From: Marinomonas polaris DSM 16579
Lineage (GTDB): Bacteria; Pseudomonadota; Gammaproteobacteria; Pseudomonadales; Marinomonadaceae
Assembly (NCBI RefSeq): GCF_900129155.1
Contig: NZ_FQVF01000002.1
Coordinates: 372,001-436,000 of the forward strand
Reading direction: 5' to 3'
DNA length: 64,000 bases
In this document: one piece after another, positions 17,301 to 24,997 of the stretch
How the letters are laid out: each line of letters opens with the position of its first letter
Numbering within the stretch: position 1 is the first letter of the stretch
The notes under the pieces: generated by a model
Told to the model about the DNA's origin: nothing
What the model saw: only the letters and a program-made list of their open reading frames with translations
Databases searched by the model: none
Position numbers and translations under genes: made by a program

Positions 17301-20300
17301 AATCTTATACTATCGATAATACCTTGCCGACTGTAACGTCTATCAGTCGTGGCATGGTTAATCAGGTTGAAGCAAATACCGCTACCGATGTAGTTTTCAC
17401 TGTTGTTATGAGTGAAACCGTCACTGGAATTGAAACCAGTGATTTCAGTGTGACAGGCAGCGCAACCAATACTGGCGTGAGCAATGTTTCAAGTGCTGAT
17501 GGTAAGGTGTTCAAAGTTACGGTTAGTGGTGTCAATGGCACCATCGGCCAAACAGTCGGCTTGAGTTTTACTGGCTCAGCTTCCGACGCGTTAAACCAAG
17601 CGTCGAATGTACAGTTTACTTCAGGCGACAGTTATACCATCGCGGGTACCTTGCTGAATGAAGGCGCGTTAAGCCAAGCGCAGCTCGACGCTATTGTAGA
17701 CTTGAACCGCGAAGGCACCTTGCTTGAGCAATCGTTAGCGGATGCCAAACAAGTTATTATTATTGACTCCCGTGTACCGGGTTTAGTCGAGGTGACCAAG
17801 CAAGCGAATCCAGAAGCGGATATTTGGTTATTGGATGGTTCACGTTCTGCCACCGAGCAAATCACCGAAATCCTTTCTAATTACAGTGATTTGGATGCGT
17901 TACACATTCTGTCTCACGGCGGTGTAGGCGAAATCTACCTCGGCGCAGAAACGGTTTCAGCGGATGCTATCACACAAAATTCGGCTACTTACGCCGCTTG
18001 GGGCAACGCCCTAAGCGATAGTGGCGACATCTTGCTCTACGGCTGTAACGTCGCCCAAGGCGACACGGGTATGGCTTTTATCAATCAATTTGCCCAAGTA
18101 ACAGGGGCTGATATCGCGGCTTCTGATGATTTGACTGGTTCTGCGGTGCTTGGTGGGGATTGGGAGCTGGAAAGGTCGGCTGGGAGTGTTGAAACAACCA
18201 TGTTATCGAGCGAGAGCTACTCCAGTGTCTTGGCTGATGAAACAATAAGTAATAGCCCAGGTATTTCATCAGCCAATACTTATGGTACGACAGGAGTATG
18301 GGGACAGTCCTTTACTGCAACAAAAACGGGTGTCTTGTCTAGTATTAATCTGCTTGTAAATACAGCGGCAGAATCCGATGTCACATTATCAGTTTACTCT
18401 GGTGAGGGCGTTGGAGGAGCACTTTTACATTCTCAAACAGTATCTGCTTCAGAATTATCTCATTTGGCCACTGATTTTACAGACTGGGAGACAATAAGTT
18501 TAAGTGAGTTGGTTAATATTACGGCAGGTAATCGTTACACTTTTGTATTTGGTAATGCCGATCCTGTTCAGTTTTATTATCATACCAATACTTATGCAGG
18601 TGGTGGATTATTTGCGAGCGATTCTGGTGGAATTCAAACAGACTATGATTTACTTTTTGAAGTCGTTCAAGGTGATGCTGCTGTCACTAACTCCGCCCCT
18701 AACGTTTCTGGTGCAGCGGCCAGTCAAGCGGTGAATGATACTGCAACGCTTTCACCTTTTTCGAATGTGACCTTGACCGATGCCGATAATGATAACGTTT
18801 CTATTACGGTGGCCTTAGATAGTGCCGTCAAAGGTACGTTTACTTCCGCGTCGTTGACATCATCTGGTTTTACCGATGCAGGTAGTGGTTCTTATACCCT
18901 AACGTCGACGACTTTGGCCTCGGCTCAGGCGGCGTTGCGTGCCTTGGTGTTTGATCCAGCAGAAAATCGTGTCGCAGTAGGCTTAACCGAGTCTACCACG
19001 TTCACTATTACGGTAAACGATGGCACCACTAACGGCACAGATAATACTACTACGGTAGTGAGTACCTCTATTAACGATGCGCCAACCGATATTGCGTTGA
19101 GTGATACGACATACGGCCATTCTGAAGGTGCCACTAATGTAGTGGTCGGTAGCTTCTCTGCCACTGATGCGGATACAGGTGAAAGCTTCACTTACGCCTT
19201 GGTGTCGGGTTCAGGCGATACGGACAATGCTAAATTTACTATCGACGGTAATGATTTACGTGCGACCAACCGTGCTGACGTACCAGCAGGCATTTATAAC
19301 ATTCGTGTGCAGGTGAATGATGGTGACGCTACATTTGAGAAATCGTTCAGCATTACGGTAAGTGATGATATTGCACCGACTATTAGTGAGGTGGTACCTG
19401 TAGACAATGCCACTGGGGTGTCGGTCGCGGATTCAATTCAGGTAACATTTGATGAAGGTGTTCAGTTAGGCAGCTCAGGCACTATTACCTTGTATGACAT
19501 TACAGGCAACGGTGCGAATAGTTTGACCATTGATGTGAATAATCACAATGGGCAACTTTCGATTGTGGGTAATAAATTGACCATCAACCCAACGAATAAT
19601 CTGATGGCGACCAATCAGTATGCCATTCAAATAACGGCGGGGGTGTTAACTGACAGTTCAAATAATGCTCTGGCGGCAGTAAGCGACACAACAAGTTATA
19701 ACTTTACCACGGGTACGGTAGACACTACCGCGCCAACCGTGGCTATTGTTGATGTAACTTCACCAACTCAGCCTAATGCGAGCACAGTGGCGATTAATTT
19801 TAGTGAGCAAGTGGTTAATATCGACATTAGCGATTTTAGCTTAATGAAAGATGGCACGGCTGTTGACATCAGTGGTTTAGTGGTCGCCGGAAGTGGCAGT
19901 GCTTATTCCATAGATTTATCCAGTGTTACCGCCGTTGCTGGTATTTATGTGCTTACATTGAATACCTCTGATATTACCGATACCTCTGGTAATGCTTTGG
20001 CGGCGGGAGACAGCGAAACCTTTATCATCGACACCACGGCACCAGCGGGTGTGGCGATTGTTCGCACGGGCGCCGAAAATCAAAACGGCAGTGCGGCCAC
20101 CTTTACTGCGGTATTCAGTGAAGCCGTGAGTGGAGTGGATGCAGCTGATTTTGTATTGACTGGCACCGCCGCTGATGGCTCTATCACTAGTGTGACGCAA
20201 GTGTCGGATTCGGTTTATACCGTGACGGTAAGTGGTGTGAGTAGTGATGGCACTTTGGGAGTAAATTTAAAAGATTCTGGAACAGGGATTACTGATACGG

Positions 20301-23300
20301 CGGGCAATGCGATAAGCGCTGGTGTGACTGGACAACAGGTTACTATAGATAATACAGGTCCAAGTGTTGTTGCGATTAACCGAGATGGTGCTGTGTTAAC
20401 CACCGCAGACAGTGCAACCTATACAGTAACCTTTAACGAGGCCGTAACCGGTGTCGATGTTAGCGACTTTAGCTTGTCTGGTGGTGCAACAGGTACTGTT
20501 GCTTCAATAACAGGCTCAGGTCGTACTTATCAGGTCACCGTGAATAACATCAGTGGTGATGGTAGCCTTCGTCTTGACCTTAACGCTTCTGGTACGGGCA
20601 TTACTGATACAGTGAGTAACGCCATCGGGGCTGGATTTACCTCTGGCGATACATTAACGATTGATAATACCGCCCCTGTTGTGACGGCCTCTCAAGCTTT
20701 TAATCTTGATGAAGGTATGGTGGCTGATACCGTTATCGGCCAAGTTAAAGCGACAGATACGAACGGAGTAAGTCAGTTCTCGATTCAATCGGGTAACGAC
20801 AATGGCTACTTTGCGATTGACAATAATGGTGTCGTGACGCTTACCAGCGTGGGTGCTGCAGCGATTGATTATGAAACTGAGACCTCTTATACACTGAATA
20901 TCGTGGCAACTGATGCAGTAGGGCAAGCTTCTAGCGCAGCGGCAGTCACTATCTCTATTAATGATATCAACGACAATGCGCCTGTGTTTAGCTCTGCGGA
21001 AACAGCGACTTTGGCTGAAAATACGGCGGCGACAACGGTTGTATACGATGCAAATGCCACCGATGCCGACGGCACTTCAGCCCATAACAGCGTGACTTAC
21101 ATCTTAAAAGCGACGGGTGATCACAGCGCCTTCACTATTGATTCAACGACTGGCGAAGTGAAGCTGAAAGCAGCGGCGGACTACGAAACCAAGTCGTCCT
21201 ATAACTTTACCGTGATTGCGTCCGATGGTATGCGCAGCACTGAACAAGACGTTACTCTGTCAATTACCGATGTGAATGACAACACGCCAAGCTTTGTCTC
21301 TGGTGCCACTGGCGCAGTCAATGAAAATGCGGCAATTGGTACCGTGATCTACACCTCAGTGGCTTCGGATGCAGACGGTACCGCGACGAATAATACGCTG
21401 CGTTATAGCTTGACAGGCACTGACTCGGATAAATTGAATATTGATGCGGTGTCTGGTGAGGTGACACTGAAAGCCTCAGCTGATTATGAAACTCAAACCA
21501 GCTACAGTTTTAATGTGATCGCCACAGACAACGGTGCGGGTAATTTCAACTCTGGTAGTTTGAGTACCACGCAAGCCGTGACGGTGAGCGTCAATGACTT
21601 GAACGACAACACACCAGTGATTACGTCAGGTGCGACAGGCAGTGTGGATGAAAATGCCGATACCTCGACCGTGATTTACACGGCCACAGGTACTGATGCA
21701 GATGGCACCGCGACGAATAACACCTTGCGCTACAGTTTGTCAGGAGATGATGCTGATAAGTTAATCATCGATGCGACCACTGGTGTGGTGACACTGAAAG
21801 CCTCAGCGGATTATGAAACTCAAACCAGCTACAGCTTTAATGTTATGGCAACCGACAACGGTGCCGGCAACTTCAATTCAGGCAGTCTGAGTACAACGCA
21901 AGCTGTGATCGTGAGCGTCAATGACTTGAACGACAACACACCAGTGATTACCTCTGGTGTGACTGGCAATGTGGACGAAAACGCTGCTACCAATACGGTG
22001 ATTTATACGGTAGCAGGTACTGATGGAGATGGTACAGCGGCGAATAATACGCTGCGTTACAGCTTGACTGGCACTGACTCGGATAAATTGAATATTGATG
22101 CGGTGTCTGGTGAGGTGACACTGAAAGCCTCAGCGGATTATGAAACTCAAACCAGCTACAGCTTTAATGTTGTGGCAACGGATAACGGTGCCGGCAACTT
22201 CAATTCAGGCAGTTTGAGTACCACGCAAGCGGTGATCGTCAGCGTCAATGACTTGAACGACAATACGCCGGTGATGACTTCCGGTGCGACGGGCAGTGTC
22301 AATGAGAATGCTGACACCAGTACGGTAATCTACACGGCAACAGCAACCGATGCGGACGGCTCTGCGACGAATAATACCTTGCGCTACAGTTTGTCTGGAG
22401 ATGATGCTGATAAGTTAATCATCGATGCGACCACTGGTGAGGTGACACTGAAAGCCTCAGCGGATTATGAAACTCAAACCAGCTACAGCTTTAATGTTGT
22501 GGCAACCGACAACGGTGCCGGCAACTTCAATTCAGGCAGTCTGAGTACAACGCAAGCGGTGACCGTCAGCGTCAATGACTTGAACGACAATACGCCGGTG
22601 ATGACTTCTGGTGCGGCGGGCAGTGTCAATGAGAATGCTGACACCAGTACGGTAATCTACACGGCCACAGGTACCGATGCAGATGGCTCTGCGACGAATA
22701 ATACCTTGCGCTACAGTTTGTCTGGAGATGATGCTGATAAGTTAATCATCGATGCGACCACTGGTGAGGTGACACTGAAAGCCTCAGCGGATTATGAAAC
22801 TCAAACCAGCTACAGCTTTAATGTTATGGCAACCGACAACGGTGCCGGCAACTTCAATTCAGGCAGTCTGAGTACAACGCAAGCGGTGACCGTCAGCGTC
22901 AATGACTTGAACGACAACACACCGGTGATGACGTCAGGTGCGACAGGCAGCGTGGATGAAAATGCCGATACCTCGACCGTGATTTACACGGCCACAGGTA
23001 CCGATGCAGATGGCACCGCGACGAATAATACCTTGCGCTACAGTTTGTCTGGAGATGATGCTGATAAGTTAATCATCGATGCGACCACTGGTGAGGTGAC
23101 ACTGAAAGCCTCAGCGGATTATGAAACCAAAACCAGCTACAGCTTTAATGTTGTGGCAACCGACAACGGTGCCGGCAACTTCAATTCAGGCAGTCTGAGT
23201 ACAACGCAAGCGGTGACCGTCAGCGTCAATGACTTGAACGACAATACGCCGGTGATGACGTCAGGTGCGACAGGCAGCGTTGATGAAAATGCCGATACCT

Positions 23301-24994
23301 CGACCGTGATTTACACGGCCACAGGTACCGATGCTGATGGTACCGCGACGAATAATACATTGCGCTACAGTTTGTCTGGAGATGATGCTGATAAGTTAAT
23401 CATCGATGCGACTACTGGTGTGGTAACACTGAAAGCCTCAGCGGATTATGAAACCAAGTCCAGCTACAGCTTTAATGTTGTGGCAACCGACAACGGTGCC
23501 GGCAACTTCAATTCTGGTAGTTTGAGTACCACGCAAGCGGTGATCGTGAGTGTCAATGACCTGAACGACAACACGCCAACGGTGAGTGCGGGGGCAGAAA
23601 CGGCTATCCTAGTGGAAGCAGGTGGAGTGAATAATGCTGCAGCTGGTACTAATAGTTCCTCTATTACCCTCACTAAAGGAGATGTTGATACGGTTGGTAG
23701 CGTTAGTTATGACTCTACGTATTTAACTAATAATGGCTGGACTACTTTAGATAATGGCGCTACTTATTTAAGAATCGGCACTTATGGTACAGCGACATTA
23801 ACAGTATCGACTGATGTGGTGAGTTATGTCCTGAACAACAACGATAGTGACACTCAAACTTTGGTGGTAGGACAGTCTGTTACTGATAGTTTTACGATTC
23901 AAGTTACGGATGGCAATGCGACTAAGAGCACTAGTGCTGTATTCAACATCACTGGGGCGAATGATGCTCCAATTGCGTCTGGTATTGTGGTTGCAATGAC
24001 AGGAACGTCTAGCCAAGTGTTTAACCCAGTGACTTTACCTTCTGATTTGTTCACCGATTTGGATAATGGCGAAACGAGTAAGCTGGTTTGGAGTGTCGAA
24101 AATTTACCAACGGGTATGGTGTTTAATGCGCTAACACATACTATTTCAGGGACACCTACAGGTGGCTTTGAGGGTGTAAATACGCTGCAAGTCGTAGCAA
24201 CTGATCCTAATGGTGCTCAGGTTAAGGTTCCTGTAACTTTGACTTTGAGACCATCGCCAGTAACTCCGCCAGTTGAGGCTAATGCAATCGCGCCCCCTTC
24301 ACCACAACAAGAAGTCGATAATACAGAGTTTTCAGCACCAGAAATTAGTCAAGGTGTCGATGTGTTACCTTCAGGTATAATCGAAACTTCAGCTGGTGCT
24401 ACTGGTTTTGCTGGAGAGGCAGCTGAGGGTGTTGATAATGCTCAGTTGGTTGAATCTGTTGTTCCTGTAGATAGTAATGCTGCAAATACATCTAATGGAG
24501 CGATAGTCTCTGAGTCACGAGTGTCTGTTGATGTCGGAGCTAATGGTCAAGTTCGAGTCTCGGAAATCGCGGGCCAATCATCAAATGTTACTGGGTTAAC
24601 TGTTGCTAGCCTAATTACTCAAACTGATCGAGTGTCTATTTCCTTGGCTGATACTGGAGCAGCTGCAAGTTATAGTGCTACTTTGTCGGACGGTTCGAGT
24701 TTACCAAGTTGGGTGGAAGTAAACCCATCGACTGGCGAGGTGACTATGATTCCGCCGGCTGGGCAAGGTAAGATTACTCTTAAGATCAATGCTACGGATG
24801 CAGAAGGTAATATTCGTGTTTTAGAAATTGAAGTTGATCTTGAGAATTTGCCAGCCCCTGTTCAAAATGAACTTACAGAGTCAGCTGCTCAAGCTAATGG
24901 TGCTATCTTTGTGCCATTAGATGAGCAATTAGCTATTGCGGCTGAACAGTTTGATGAATATGGAAATGATTTGATAAAGTTGTTAGCGTCGTAA
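11321..24994 (+). CDS. Giant LEPRxLL/DUF4347 surface or secreted protein with PATR, Ig-like and cadherin repeats
   Basis: A 4557-residue repetitive protein, probably a secreted or surface adhesin. The basic N-terminus leads to ITALEPRLLLDGAA (about 30-43), the LEPRxLL motif of giant surface proteins. Residues about 93-250 form a DUF4347 domain. Then come an anchor-like beta domain and one Ig-like unit (to about 515), about seven autotransporter-type PATR beta repeats (about 600-1200, LSGTNTYTGTTTVSAGTL type), and Ig-like/SbsA-like domains (about 1330-2110). A second DUF4347 lies at about 2113-2305, then a jelly-roll-like domain, more Ig-like units, two cadherin domains and seven near-identical 109-residue cadherin repeats (with NDLNDN calcium motifs). 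The C-terminus has a putative-Ig domain and ends YGNDLIKLLAS. I see no RTX nonapeptides and no LPXTG or autotransporter barrel. Start: ATG after AGAGGTGG; an in-frame GTG at 11312 overlaps that site. Confidence 0.9.
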   Translation: MKKQYSNKSGKKASGHYSLGNKKQARKPLITALEPRLLLDGAAVATAIDVLTDSQLHDASQTDNSHQGSDTSFVVAPTEVRAVDPSLNNGKKEVVFIESNVADYQSLIDGVNAGVEVVLLDSTQDGLAQMAEWAKTHRDYDAIHVISHGAEGQVNLGGFSLDNITVKTRSADLAQLGAALNEDGDLLLYGCEVASGEGQDFIEALAQTTKADVTASDDLTGAAGKGGDWVLEKSIGQIDVAALQDVNYQGTLANVTFGFESGVSGVGSKTVTQTKDGETLTVVATENFGDSTQTTTYVDGSNSISTYTGSQFTSQLEFTISGKVFDFTSIKIYNANADATFTFTPNDGAAFTTSTISSDQTVTIDLSSAGFQGVSNITMTSSDSLGVVVDFDSVVLTNITAASDTTAPTVTSIVRQTPSGSTTNADSVVYRVTFDEAVSGIDTTDFNVSGTTATVTNVSSAGGNTYDVTVSGGDLVALNSTVTLSFASGQNITDTAGNALTATTPTGTNNSIYDVVNTPTVTTGDNTGDNLTFSNYTEDLADGGGLSLVEALHYASANQTVAFDLASGSTVNMNGGTLTVASGVTFDTDAMSALTISNGTLSLGGNVTFTNGTSDVLTVSSKLAGSNMLIKSGAGTLNLTSNANGSSSFATTVSAGTLAIGSVRNIGSGAISLSDATTFKVTEITSLANSVTLTGNSTIQTDGRLTLNNTVSGSGYTLTKAGSQSLTLAGTNSGSSLATTITAGNLIISSDANLGSGELTLNGGTLYLQSASDIITHDITLGSSGGTIQVTGSADATVSGNITGSGALTKGGGRVLTLSGSNSFSGGFYIAGSADGANVIVADGTNLGTGAVMLTKGLQLTGSGTITNDFVLNGGLISNANSVILSGILSGSGAMEKVDTGSLTLSGTNTYTGTTTVSAGTLTGTTSSLTGNIVNNAAVEFNQSTAGEYSKVISGTGTVTKSGSGILTLSGVNTYTGSTTVSFGGLTLVGGSNIADTSAVTLASAATLTLSGGNETIGSLAGAGNVVLGYRLTMGGNNTDTTFSGVISSTNTSGITKTGSGIFTLSGTNTYTGATTVSTGTLVASGGSAIADTSALTVSSGATFELDASVSETVGSIAGAGSIVASGGTLTVGGDNSSTTFSGVMSERSDALSLVKIGSGTLTLSGNNTYTGATTLSGGTLSVTGTMNGSGAGVVTVNAGTLEGSGTINSAVTVNAGATLSAGVAANTGTLTINGNLFLDEDSTLSATLSGASNYDKIVVNGSVELNNAQLTLSGDYVVPAAAEAQSFELLSNDGSDAITGNFSSLTEGAAKTFNDVDLATSYVGSTGNDFLLTGPTIASVTGVSATTDDGYYKVGDTIEITVTFSKAVTVDTTNGTPQLTLETGTTDRAATYVSGSGTNTLTFNYTVQDGDTSADLDYLSTAALVLSDGSIKDGTNDAILTLPTLSASGSLAANKAIVIDTTAPDAPTVDLSSDSDTGSSSTDNITNDNTPTITGTAEANATVTLYDTDDTTSLGTTIADGSGNWTITSSALSVGTHTLTTKVTDAAGNVSLASSGLTITIDTAGPILSSSSPVDDAVQVTQSGDIILTFDEDITKGYDTITLVNVTTGVTVETFDVLNGGNLTYSGNTLTLNPTNDLEEATTYAIRVDGNAVRDTAGNTYAGISDNATLNFTTGVMDSAAPSFLSIQRTSDAVVTGSTTSFTLTFNEAVDVTAADFVLATTGSVAGAIGFISGSGTNSITVNVTGVSGVGSLGLNLASGHAVKDLAGNNLATSEPADDEAYTVDTVAPTLISINRVDSATTNADSVQFIAVFSETVTGLGIDDFELTGTATNGANISSVTGTGNGFVVTISGVDGDGTLGVQLKSAATVNDIAGNALTATTPSALLETYTIENTAPTATAIITTNTALSTADSVTFDVTFSEAVTNVSMDDFEISGDVTGAISAVSGSGSSYTVTVSNIVGDGALGLNFNSGQNITDIAGNALAGTEPATDESYTIDNTLPTVTSISRGMVNQVEANTATDVVFTVVMSETVTGIETSDFSVTGSATNTGVSNVSSADGKVFKVTVSGVNGTIGQTVGLSFTGSASDALNQASNVQFTSGDSYTIAGTLLNEGALSQAQLDAIVDLNREGTLLEQSLADAKQVIIIDSRVPGLVEVTKQANPEADIWLLDGSRSATEQITEILSNYSDLDALHILSHGGVGEIYLGAETVSADAITQNSATYAAWGNALSDSGDILLYGCNVAQGDTGMAFINQFAQVTGADIAASDDLTGSAVLGGDWELERSAGSVETTMLSSESYSSVLADETISNSPGISSANTYGTTGVWGQSFTATKTGVLSSINLLVNTAAESDVTLSVYSGEGVGGALLHSQTVSASELSHLATDFTDWETISLSELVNITAGNRYTFVFGNADPVQFYYHTNTYAGGGLFASDSGGIQTDYDLLFEVVQGDAAVTNSAPNVSGAAASQAVNDTATLSPFSNVTLTDADNDNVSITVALDSAVKGTFTSASLTSSGFTDAGSGSYTLTSTTLASAQAALRALVFDPAENRVAVGLTESTTFTITVNDGTTNGTDNTTTVVSTSINDAPTDIALSDTTYGHSEGATNVVVGSFSATDADTGESFTYALVSGSGDTDNAKFTIDGNDLRATNRADVPAGIYNIRVQVNDGDATFEKSFSITVSDDIAPTISEVVPVDNATGVSVADSIQVTFDEGVQLGSSGTITLYDITGNGANSLTIDVNNHNGQLSIVGNKLTINPTNNLMATNQYAIQITAGVLTDSSNNALAAVSDTTSYNFTTGTVDTTAPTVAIVDVTSPTQPNASTVAINFSEQVVNIDISDFSLMKDGTAVDISGLVVAGSGSAYSIDLSSVTAVAGIYVLTLNTSDITDTSGNALAAGDSETFIIDTTAPAGVAIVRTGAENQNGSAATFTAVFSEAVSGVDAADFVLTGTAADGSITSVTQVSDSVYTVTVSGVSSDGTLGVNLKDSGTGITDTAGNAISAGVTGQQVTIDNTGPSVVAINRDGAVLTTADSATYTVTFNEAVTGVDVSDFSLSGGATGTVASITGSGRTYQVTVNNISGDGSLRLDLNASGTGITDTVSNAIGAGFTSGDTLTIDNTAPVVTASQAFNLDEGMVADTVIGQVKATDTNGVSQFSIQSGNDNGYFAIDNNGVVTLTSVGAAAIDYETETSYTLNIVATDAVGQASSAAAVTISINDINDNAPVFSSAETATLAENTAATTVVYDANATDADGTSAHNSVTYILKATGDHSAFTIDSTTGEVKLKAAADYETKSSYNFTVIASDGMRSTEQDVTLSITDVNDNTPSFVSGATGAVNENAAIGTVIYTSVASDADGTATNNTLRYSLTGTDSDKLNIDAVSGEVTLKASADYETQTSYSFNVIATDNGAGNFNSGSLSTTQAVTVSVNDLNDNTPVITSGATGSVDENADTSTVIYTATGTDADGTATNNTLRYSLSGDDADKLIIDATTGVVTLKASADYETQTSYSFNVMATDNGAGNFNSGSLSTTQAVIVSVNDLNDNTPVITSGVTGNVDENAATNTVIYTVAGTDGDGTAANNTLRYSLTGTDSDKLNIDAVSGEVTLKASADYETQTSYSFNVVATDNGAGNFNSGSLSTTQAVIVSVNDLNDNTPVMTSGATGSVNENADTSTVIYTATATDADGSATNNTLRYSLSGDDADKLIIDATTGEVTLKASADYETQTSYSFNVVATDNGAGNFNSGSLSTTQAVTVSVNDLNDNTPVMTSGAAGSVNENADTSTVIYTATGTDADGSATNNTLRYSLSGDDADKLIIDATTGEVTLKASADYETQTSYSFNVMATDNGAGNFNSGSLSTTQAVTVSVNDLNDNTPVMTSGATGSVDENADTSTVIYTATGTDADGTATNNTLRYSLSGDDADKLIIDATTGEVTLKASADYETKTSYSFNVVATDNGAGNFNSGSLSTTQAVTVSVNDLNDNTPVMTSGATGSVDENADTSTVIYTATGTDADGTATNNTLRYSLSGDDADKLIIDATTGVVTLKASADYETKSSYSFNVVATDNGAGNFNSGSLSTTQAVIVSVNDLNDNTPTVSAGAETAILVEAGGVNNAAAGTNSSSITLTKGDVDTVGSVSYDSTYLTNNGWTTLDNGATYLRIGTYGTATLTVSTDVVSYVLNNNDSDTQTLVVGQSVTDSFTIQVTDGNATKSTSAVFNITGANDAPIASGIVVAMTGTSSQVFNPVTLPSDLFTDLDNGETSKLVWSVENLPTGMVFNALTHTISGTPTGGFEGVNTLQVVATDPNGAQVKVPVTLTLRPSPVTPPVEANAIAPPSPQQEVDNTEFSAPEISQGVDVLPSGIIETSAGATGFAGEAAEGVDNAQLVESVVPVDSNAANTSNGAIVSESRVSVDVGANGQVRVSEIAGQSSNVTGLTVASLITQTDRVSISLADTGAAASYSATLSDGSSLPSWVEVNPSTGEVTMIPPAGQGKITLKINATDAEGNIRVLEIEVDLENLPAPVQNELTESAAQANGAIFVPLDEQLAIAAEQFDEYGNDLIKLLAS
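21284..23572 (+). repeat. Seven tandem 327-bp repeats encoding near-identical cadherin domains
   Basis: Seven in-frame copies of a 327-bp unit (109 residues) begin at 21284, 21611, 21938, 22265, 22592, 22919 and 23246. Each opens with TPVxTSGATGSVxENADTS or a variant and closes VSVNDLNDN, the cadherin calcium-binding linker. Copies 4-7 differ by only a handful of bases, while copies 1 and 3 share a variant (GTDSDKLNIDAVSGEV) absent from the others. This pattern points to recent expansion and gene conversion. Copy number is likely to vary between strains and to collapse in short-read assemblies. Confidence 0.95.
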
Positions 24995-24997
24995 TTT

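Noticed and set aside
12433-17544. Many long minus-strand open frames inside the giant gene (up to 199 codons)
   Set aside because: They mirror the biased Thr/Ser/Gly codon use of the plus-strand repeats, have no ribosome sites or recognisable domains, and the plus-strand frame is continuous with clear domains.
21284-23572. CRISPR-like or satellite array
   Set aside because: The 327-bp units are head to tail with no spacers and encode cadherin domains in frame.
22919-24994. RTX calcium-binding repeats at the giant protein's C-terminus
   Set aside because: Looked for GGxGxDxxx nonapeptides; none are present. The calcium motifs are cadherin NDLNDN linkers.
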